DNA of 64,000 nt from Phylloscopus collybita (lineage: Eukaryota; Chordata; Aves; Passeriformes; Phylloscopidae): contig JAJNNQ010000137.1 of assembly GCA_027886175.1 (NCBI GenBank), positions 6,824,001 through 6,888,000 of the forward strand, in the 5' to 3' direction. The position numbers and the translations under genes were made by a program. This document shows positions 39,401 through 48,400 of this stretch, one piece after another (positions within the stretch are counted from its first letter, which is position 1; each line of letters opens with the position of its first letter). The notes beneath the pieces were generated by a model that worked only from the letters and a program-made list of their open reading frames with translations, did not search any database and was not told the origin of the DNA.

Positions 39401-42400
39401 GCTTTAATCAGAGCTTTGACAATGGCACAGTTTGTTGTGGTGTGTCCTTCTTACAACAGACACATAGAGACATCAACTTGTTATAAGGTAATAATCTCAT
39501 CCAGTTTGCAATCAGAAAGTTTGCAATCTCTCTCTTCCCAAACTTTTTCATATCTTATCAACAACCAACATCTTCTCCCTTTTTTCCTGATTGTCCACAG
39601 GGGAAGAAGATGGCAATTTGCACTGACAATATTACAGATGTTACTCTGAAAGACATGGTTGCAGAATCAGAAGATTTTTCCAATTTTGTGGGAGCTTTTG
39701 TCTGTCAGTCCACCATCATCCCGTCAGACAGCAAGGGCTTCCGAACAGCCCTGGCTCTGCAGTCCAACAGCCTTGCTGACAGGTTCTTAGGTACTGGTTT
39801 GTCTTCTGCTTGTTGCTGTTGTGAATGTACTCTCATGTATTTAGGGCTGCAGAGTAAATCCTTCTTGGCTCAGCAGCTGCATTACTTTGAGGGAAGAGTG
39901 AAGGGGCAGCCCAAGATCAGTCTGAGATGGTTCCTGAGCTGTGAAGCAGCTCTGCACAGATGCCTTTGTGTTTTGCTGATGTTTCAGTTCAGCTGATGGC
40001 TGGAGGAGAAGAGTAAGGGCTGTGCACGTTTTTAGTTTTCTTTTTCTGTGTTATTCACTCTTCCTTGTGCTTGGTCTGGTGGGTCTCATCGTTCATAGCA
40101 TTTTAGCACAGAAATTTGGAGAGTGTAATTAGAAAGCACTGGTTTTCTTTTATGTTCTGTACCTACCTCACTCAGGGCAAGACCAATGACTGTGATAGTC
40201 ACATTAGTTCAAGTGTTTCTGCCTGTGCCAAGATCCCACTTGGGCAATTTTAGAAGAAACTGATGTGGGGACATAATTAGGCAAGGAATCAGGAGGCTTA
40301 GGGCAGCACGTGGCTGTGCACATCATTAAGTTTTACATTGGTCCAGCTCACAAGTTCCCAGAATCTGAAGCAAGATGAGACAATGAAGTCATTTGGTCTG
40401 CTCACCTATCCATTGCAGGCACTGAGGGTTTGTACTTTCTCCCTGGCACTGAGCCTGGAAACTTGTGTTTGACAAAAGCACATCTTTGGAAGAGCATTCA
40501 ACCTGGACTTTTAAGACTGCCAGAAAAAATAGCTTTGCCACAGTCATTGGTATTTTTTTTTCCGCTGGTCAAACACCATCTCTGTGTAGCAGGCTTGTAA
40601 CCTATTTAAATTTGCCTGACTTCATTTTTCAGCTCTTGCTTTTTGTTAGTCTTTCTTGAGATCACACCAACATTTTCCTTCTTAAAGAAATATTATATAT
40701 ACTGGAATTGTAACACCCTTCAGATAAAATAAGTAGACCAAGTTCTTCTAGTTGTCTTGCTATCATGTATTTATTTTGAGCTCCTGAATAACTTTTGAGG
40801 CTCTTTCTACACCTTTTGTAACTTTTTTGTATTTTCTCAAAGCATAGAATGGAATGGTATTCCAGTATTTAATTTGCTATGATGCCAATAAAAATCACTT
40901 TTGTATTTGGAATCCCTGTGTCCTTTTTCTCCAAACTTAAGGGATTTCCTGATGGCTTCTTGGATCTCATGTCCACTCTGGATGGTTTTTCAAAGTTACA
41001 GTTTCCATGGGAAAATCTCTCTTCCTTAAGACTGGCCTTCAATTCTTGCTTATAGTGAGTTTGTTTGGGACTGTCTTACCAACTGAACCAGGCAACAAAG
41101 TTGCTCTGCATTTTATTTTTAATCCTCTTAATCTTTGTCTCATCTTCACACTTTACCAGCATGGATTATACAGTTACTTGCAGATCCCTGATCTTAATCT
41201 TGCATTTTTCACACTTCAGTATCGACGCCTGGAGAAGCCTGGAGACATCCCGTGTTTGATGACAGTTTCCCATGGCCAGATAATTTTATAATGACATAGC
41301 TAAATAGTTTTTAATGCAGAGCATACACTTAATTGATAGTACACTGCTAACTTTTTAATTAGAATCTCATGTGGTAATTAGTGAAATACTTGATAAATTT
41401 ACATTACTTTCTTTATCAACCAAGTTCATCAGCACTCAAGGAATGAGATCAGATTTGTTCAACAAGAGAGGTTCTCCATAAATCCTTCTTGACTTTCTCT
41501 CATTGTGTGTCTGTCTGTAAACTGAAACCCATTTTCCATTACCATTATTTTGTCTCATTGTGAGAGCCACATTGTAATTCGGGTCACCATATCTGCTCTC
41601 CATGCGTCTTTTGACAATTCACTGTCATCAAAATCTCTGTTAAAGGTCACTGTTAGGTATGGGTTTCTAATTCACAAACATTCATGCCAGTAAATGCCAA
41701 TATTGTCTCCTGCCACTGGAGGAATGAGGGCAGTCATTGTCTTGAAAAACAAGGAGATAGTCCTGATTTTTTCCTAATACAAAGAAAAGAAGCCAAGCTC
41801 TTCTGGTGACTTTTTTATCTCAGTTGCTAAATTTTAATATGGTTGAAGTTTACCGTTCCTAACATAGCAGGGATGTGGACCTGCTGAAGTGAGTCCAGAG
41901 CAGGCCAAAACATGGTCAGGGGACTGATCACCCCTCTTGGCTGATAGGCTGAGAGAACTGGGATTGTTCAGCCTGGAAAGAGAAGGCTTCAAGGAGATTT
42001 TAGAGCATCTTCCAGTACCTAAAGGGGCTGCAAGAGAGCTGGAGAGGGATTTTTTTGCAAGGACATGCAGTGACAGAACAAGGGAGAATGGCTTCAAACT
42101 TAAAGAGAGTAGGATTAGATTAGATATTAGGAAGAAATTCTTCCCTGTGAGGGTGGTGAGACAGTGGCACAGGTTGCCCAGAGAAGCTGGGGCTGCCCCA
42201 TCCCTGGAAGTGTTCAAGAACAGCTTGGACAGGGGTTTGAGCAACCTGGTCTAGGGAAAGGTGTCCCTGCCCATGGCAGAGGGGTTGGAACAAGATGATC
42301 TTTAAGGTCGCTTCCAATCCAAACCATTCTATGAGTCTGTGATTCTCTGAACTGTTTCAAGAACAAGAGGAAAACTTCTTTTCTTCAGTCTTTTCACCAG

Positions 42401-45400
42401 TTTTGGACCACTACCACTTCTTGTTCTAGCAATTTTTAACTCCCTAGAAGGATGCAGCCCCCTTTGTACAACTCCCTCTTCTGAAATGTTGCAGTGGAGC
42501 ACCAATATTTTCTGTCTTCTTTGGTTCATGGGGTTGGAAGGATCTCGAAGGTCTTTGGTTACTTGCATTTTCCTCCTTTTCAGCTTTTGCCCCAAATCCA
42601 TGTAGTTCACACACCAGCCTGTCATTTGTTCCAAAATGTGCCATCAAGGCTTGCCTATGATTCCATAATCCTTTTGAGTCTTGTTATTTCATCTCCCACA
42701 GAACTGCAAATTTCTCAGGTCATTACATGGTTTTGATGTGTGAGGGCTCTGAGGGGTTGCATCAGATATCTTCAGCAGTTCTTGGCTGGCCTAAATTATT
42801 TTATGTTTCTTTAATATCCAATGATTGCTTTTATTTAATATAAAAGAGTAATAAATAATTACACTGGTGTTTTATTATTATTTTTTTTATTATTTTTGCT
42901 ATGTCTACATGAGGAAATCAGACCATATGAGTAACATGTATATCTGCAAAGTTTAGTTAAAAAAGTGTTTGTACAGTATGTCATTTAATGCTATTAAGTG
43001 AGATCCACACCTTTCAGACTGAGAAAGTATTACACATGGACCCCTCAAAAATCCATTCATAGTCTGCTTCTTTTTTTTATTATTATTTCTTACGTTTTAG
43101 GAGCAACTGTTGAAACAATGCTGGAAAATATCAGCATCAAGGCAGATATGTTTCCTCCCTCTCCAAGCAAAACACCGGATGTACATTTCTTTTACAAGTA
43201 GGTAAAAAGTGCTGCTTATTGCAATGTCAGATGTCTTCATTTGTTTAAAGCAAAGTAAAACTGTGAGGGGGGATCTATAACCCACCTTTAATCTTTGCCA
43301 CTTTAATCAGTATCTGCCTGATATTGATTAACATGTTGAAGATCATCTTATAAAATCAGCACACACTCTTTTCTTGAATCTAAAGGTTTGATCCATAGGA
43401 AGCAATACCAGAGCTTTGATTCATCCACATGTCACTTTCAATGTCCCCTTACTTTCCACATTTTCTCATATGTGACTTTGAAATGTGCACTTCTGGTGGC
43501 ATATTTTCTTTCACTTCCGTTTGTGTTTAATGCTACAAGAAAGGATTAATCAAGATTAAAAGTAATTGTTTCAACGTGCAGAGTTACCAGTATGCTTTTC
43601 CTATTCTTCACTCTTCTCCATCAAAGGAATGCCTCAGTTTGGGTAGGAAGTAGCTCAAAGATCAGCTAGTTCAGATGTCTACATGCTGGTCTTCATGTCA
43701 GCTGTGTTTCTAAGCTGGGACTTAATTGAATATAGGACTTTGAGTATCAGCATTTCATGCTTATGTCAATACTTGAATTATGTGTCTTGATTCTTCAAAC
43801 TGAACCCCACACCAGAGACCCTCCTTTGAGCATATTATGAATTTGGCTTACAATGTCTGTCATGCTGGAATAAGATTTTTTTTAATCCCCTTTGCCCTAT
43901 GCTATTTCAGGACAGTTTGGTTCTCAGGCTGCTAGGCTGGGAGTGAGCCATCAGAAGCTCTCCAGCAGAGTAACACATCAACCACAGCACTGTGATTCTC
44001 ATTTTCAATCATTCTGTTCTGTTTTGTGGGAAAGTTCACTCCTTGATGCAGCAGATTGCAAACTAGCTATGAAAACCAGAGCAGTTCCCTGAGTAGCATC
44101 TCAGGGCATTTTGAGATTTAAATGAATTGGTGAGGCCTACCCTGATTCTGTTACTTGTTTTGTTTTGTTTTGTTTTGAGGTGGCAGAGTCAAAAGCATAG
44201 TGGTAAAGGATATTTTGTTAGTATTGCAGCTGCGTGTGTGTTTGCAGACCTATGAAAGAGCAATATCCATTTAATGTAATGGAAATATGTTACTTTTCTC
44301 CTCTTGTTTGACATTAGGTCTTCAACAGCCACAACCTCCTGTGAAAATGGCCGTGCAAGTGTTGTGACAATGAGATGCAACCCCAACAAACCAGACCAAG
44401 GAGAGCTTTCTGTGCCCAGGTATCTCAGTCTTTGTGTCCTACTAGTGCCAAAAAGCCTTTTGCTCCTCGGGTACAAAACTCACTGGAAATTTTATATGAT
44501 AATATAATTGCAATGAGGAGTGCTCTCTCCCTCATCAGTCACGTGTTTCTCCTAGGTGTCCATCAGCTTCCAGCAGACCAACTGATCTGTGTTTAGGCTG
44601 TGTGGCAACTTTTCTGAGCTCAAACACAAAAGAAAATGCAGTGATGTTTTCTTGTCTTCACTTCTCCTTTATTTCAGTTCCTTATTTTAATCTTTGGCCT
44701 CCTGATTGGAACTGTCTAGTTGAGGCTTCAGAGGTAGTTTTTCTTCCTTGATCTACAGTGGCTAGGGAAAATTACTGCTTTGGGAAAAATCAACCTGTTC
44801 TAGGAACTTTGAAATCTGCTATTGCAATGCTTATGTGAGCCCAATTTTATATTTAGGATGTATTTATTTTTTTCATCACTGTATCCTGGCCGCCTTGTAA
44901 CAGTTGTGTTTAATTTGCCTTTTTTTTTTTCCCTTCGGTCTGAGGGACTTTAAAAAGCTTTTTTCTTCCAAAATCTTGTTTATGCCTGTATAAACATAAC
45001 TTAAGGCATAAGCATGATTGAAAAATAGCAGAGAAAAAAGCAGTAAAAGAATCAATTCTATTACTCTTTAGCAACACACTGTGATTTTTCAGAAGCTTCC
45101 TTCAACTCTGATAACTCTCTTCTTTGGTTATTAAGGCTCATTTTAATCTGTCTGGATGTTACTGCAAATCTGCTGACAGCTCTCTCACTCATCCTCCTTC
45201 CCAAAAGCTAAGTCCTTTTCCCAAAAGTTAACAGTGTGAGAAGTGTGGGACCCTTTGGTCCCTGTCCCTTTCAGGAAACACGAGCTGTGCTCGCCTGAAT
45301 GGAGGCAGAGTCAAGTCTACTTCACAGATGATGGGTGAGTGACTGATACTTGAAAACCTTTGGAGATGCTTACCCCAGTTTCTGAGGGACCTGTCCCACT

Positions 45401-48400
45401 ACAAGTTATGCTGGGCAATAAGCCACTTTCAGCTTCTGTGCGAGAATTCTTCAGTTGTTCCTCCAGTGCCACAGGATAAAGACAATAAAAACTGTGATAA
45501 AGCACCAGTAGTGAGGAAGGAACAACCTACCTTGCTTTTGAAAGTGTGAGCATGGGCAGAAATGGCAGACAGCTGACACATGTACCTTATCTCAGTTCAT
45601 GTTGACTTCTCCTTTCCTATCCCCCTTTGATTAGCTCAGCAGTCAGCTGTTTTCACACAGTGAGGTATCAGATATAAGTCAAATAATGTAAGTCCTTGAT
45701 CCTCCAGGCATGGTGTTTAGTATCACATGAAGCTGCAGTGTAAGATGAAAGCAGTTGAGGAGAAAGGTCTGTCAGTGCTCTTGCCATGTAGGTTGGAAAA
45801 ATGCTCCATAATTCCAGAGGAATGTACCTCTTGTCAGGTATTCAAATCTGGATAAGCCAGAATGGGTTTTTAAGGCTGGGGATTTTTCAGTGCTTCAGAT
45901 CAAGATATCAGGTACATGATATAAAACAACACAACTTTAATTCCATTTTTTCTTCTGAATATATTTCATATTTACATGACCAAACTTCTTGAATGGCCTT
46001 TGCTGCTGTTAGACCTGATGTGACTCTCAGTAACAGAATCTACATGACTGTCCTGCCACTGCCAGTACAACTTTCTTCTGCAGGCTGAATACAAAATAGG
46101 CCATTAGTTTTTCTTGGAGTAAGAGAAGCTGTTATCTCTTCATTAACTGGTGAACATCCTTCTAGTAATTAACCATGACAGGACAAGTCCATTCCATATG
46201 GACTAAATCACCCAGATGTCATTAGAACAAGAGCAGGAACCAGATAGCAGCATTCACGTGGAACAGCCACCCTGTGCAGGAGAACAGTGATGGAGCTCTC
46301 CTCTCCTCTCCTCTCCTCTCCTCTCCTCTCCTCTCCTCTCCTCTCCTCTCCTCTCCTCTCCTCTCCTCTCCTCTCCTCTCCTCTCCTCTCCTCTCCTCTC
46401 CTCTCCTCTCCTCTCCTCTCCTCTCCTCTCCTCTCCTCTCCTCTCCTCTCCTCTCCTCTCCTCTCCTCTCCTCTTTGACAGCTCAACACCTGTTTTCACT
46501 TGAGAAACCATTTTTACAAACCAGAAAAAGTTCTTCCCCCAGATCCTTCCATCTGCTGACTTGATGGATGTTTACCTGTTTCTGATACTTCCCGTTCCCA
46601 CTCTTCAGCAGCAGAACATGATGAGGCTGCAGCCCCCAGAGTGTTTCTTTCATAATTGATCACTGAGCTCTGCTCTCCTCGTAGCTCCTGCCCCGCGGGC
46701 ACCTGTGATGGATGCACCTTCTACTTCCTGTGGGAAAGTGCAGAAGCTTGTCCTCTCTGCACAGAGCAAGACTACCACGAGATTGAGGGAGCCTGCAAAA
46801 AAGGATTTCAGGTACAGGATCTGTGTCTCAAAGTCAGATGGGCTCATTTGGGTATAACTTGGGCTCCTGTTGAAATTTGTTGTGCAAGTTGTTTTGTGAA
46901 TGGGTTGGAAGATCTCTGAGCTGGCTTGGATGCAAGTGGAGGGAAGAGCTGTGTTGAGACTCAGGAATGTTTGTGTCAGTGGCAGTGTGGTTCTGGCTTG
47001 TGCTGACCAGCTGTGTGAGTAAGGATGTGAGCTCTCAGTACATTCATACATGCAGGACAGTTATTTCTGAAGGCTGGAGTGCCCAAAGAACTTCAGTTTT
47101 TTGTAGCCATAAACATCAGGGGCAGGCTAGGAAAGGTTTCCAAATGTCAGTTCATAAATTCATCTTACTTGCTTGCAATGTTTTTGCTGCTCCCTTCTCT
47201 AATCAAATATTAGGAAGTCCTTCCACAGGTTCAGACTGTCCTGTTGATCAACAGATCCTGTGCAGGCACAGCTTATTCCCAATAGCTGTCCAGCCCATAT
47301 TGTGTCACATGGAGAGCTATACAGAGGAGGAAATCCTTTTGCCATGCCTGAACCTGCAGGCACAAGCAAGGGGATGACTGATTAGACAATATAACTGAAA
47401 ACCTGAAGTCTGAAAACTTGAAGGATGTGTTTTGGTTTGCTTTCATTGAAAAGTTATCTGACCTTTCTACCCCAGAACAGCTTGTTTCCTGTAAGCCCAA
47501 ACAGTTCTCTTTTCCTACAAGCAGCTCACTTTTTGGTCTTTTCTGTTTGAAAGGAAACTTTATATGTATGGAATGAGCCAAAGCATTGCATTAAAGGTGT
47601 TCCCTTGCCAGAAAAAAGGACCAGCACTTGTGAAACAGTGGATTTTTGGCTTAAAGTTGGAGCTGGTGTTGGTGCTTTCACAGCCGTTCTTCTCATAGCC
47701 TTGACTTGCTATTTTTGGAAGAAGAACCAGAAGTAAGTACTGCAAATTGTCTTCTAGATAAAAGTTAGCTAAAAGCTTGATGGAGTGACTTGTCCTGCAT
47801 CTGACTTTATGACACTGTTGATGAGAAGTACCTTGTAGGATCAATCCATTCATACACCAAGTTGATGTTTCTTATGTCAATGGTGGCTATAAAGAATTCT
47901 GGTGAGGAAAGTATAGAACATCCACAGTAATTTGCAATGGCATAATTTCCCAATGGGAACTGTCTCTTTAACCCTTGACAGTTTGAAGTTGACTTTAGGT
48001 TCTGAAGCAACATGTCTTTCTCAAGCTCTGAAGACCAGAAGGGTCTCTTTAGTCTAATTAGTCCCTTTCAGCTTGGTAAAAATTTATGTTCTTGACCATA
48101 TTGCTTAGTTCTGTTTTGGTTGTTGCCCCACCCAGCACTTCTTCATGCAGGAAGCCCTCGAGCTCCCCGTGGTCTTTTGGGAAAGCATGGCTCTTTTATA
48201 AGGATAGAGGACTAGTTGGAGAGCAATAGCTGAGTGTATTGTTAATACAATTTTGGTTACATATTTTTAATGATTGAAAAGTATCTAATTTCCACTATCT
48301 CAGAAGTAACTATGTGGGAGGACTGCAGATAACTAAATTACAAAAACCCTGAGTATGGGACATTTAAGAAAAAAAAAATCTATTCCTGTGTGACTTTTTA

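Noticed and set aside
41834..42254. Open frames of 105-136 codons on both strands
   Set aside because: The plus-strand frame is the C-terminal remnant of CR1 ORF2, and the minus frame is its antisense.
46208..46564. Open frames of SPLLS or RGEER repeats
   Set aside because: Translation of the CTCTC pentamer array; no start context, splice support or domain.
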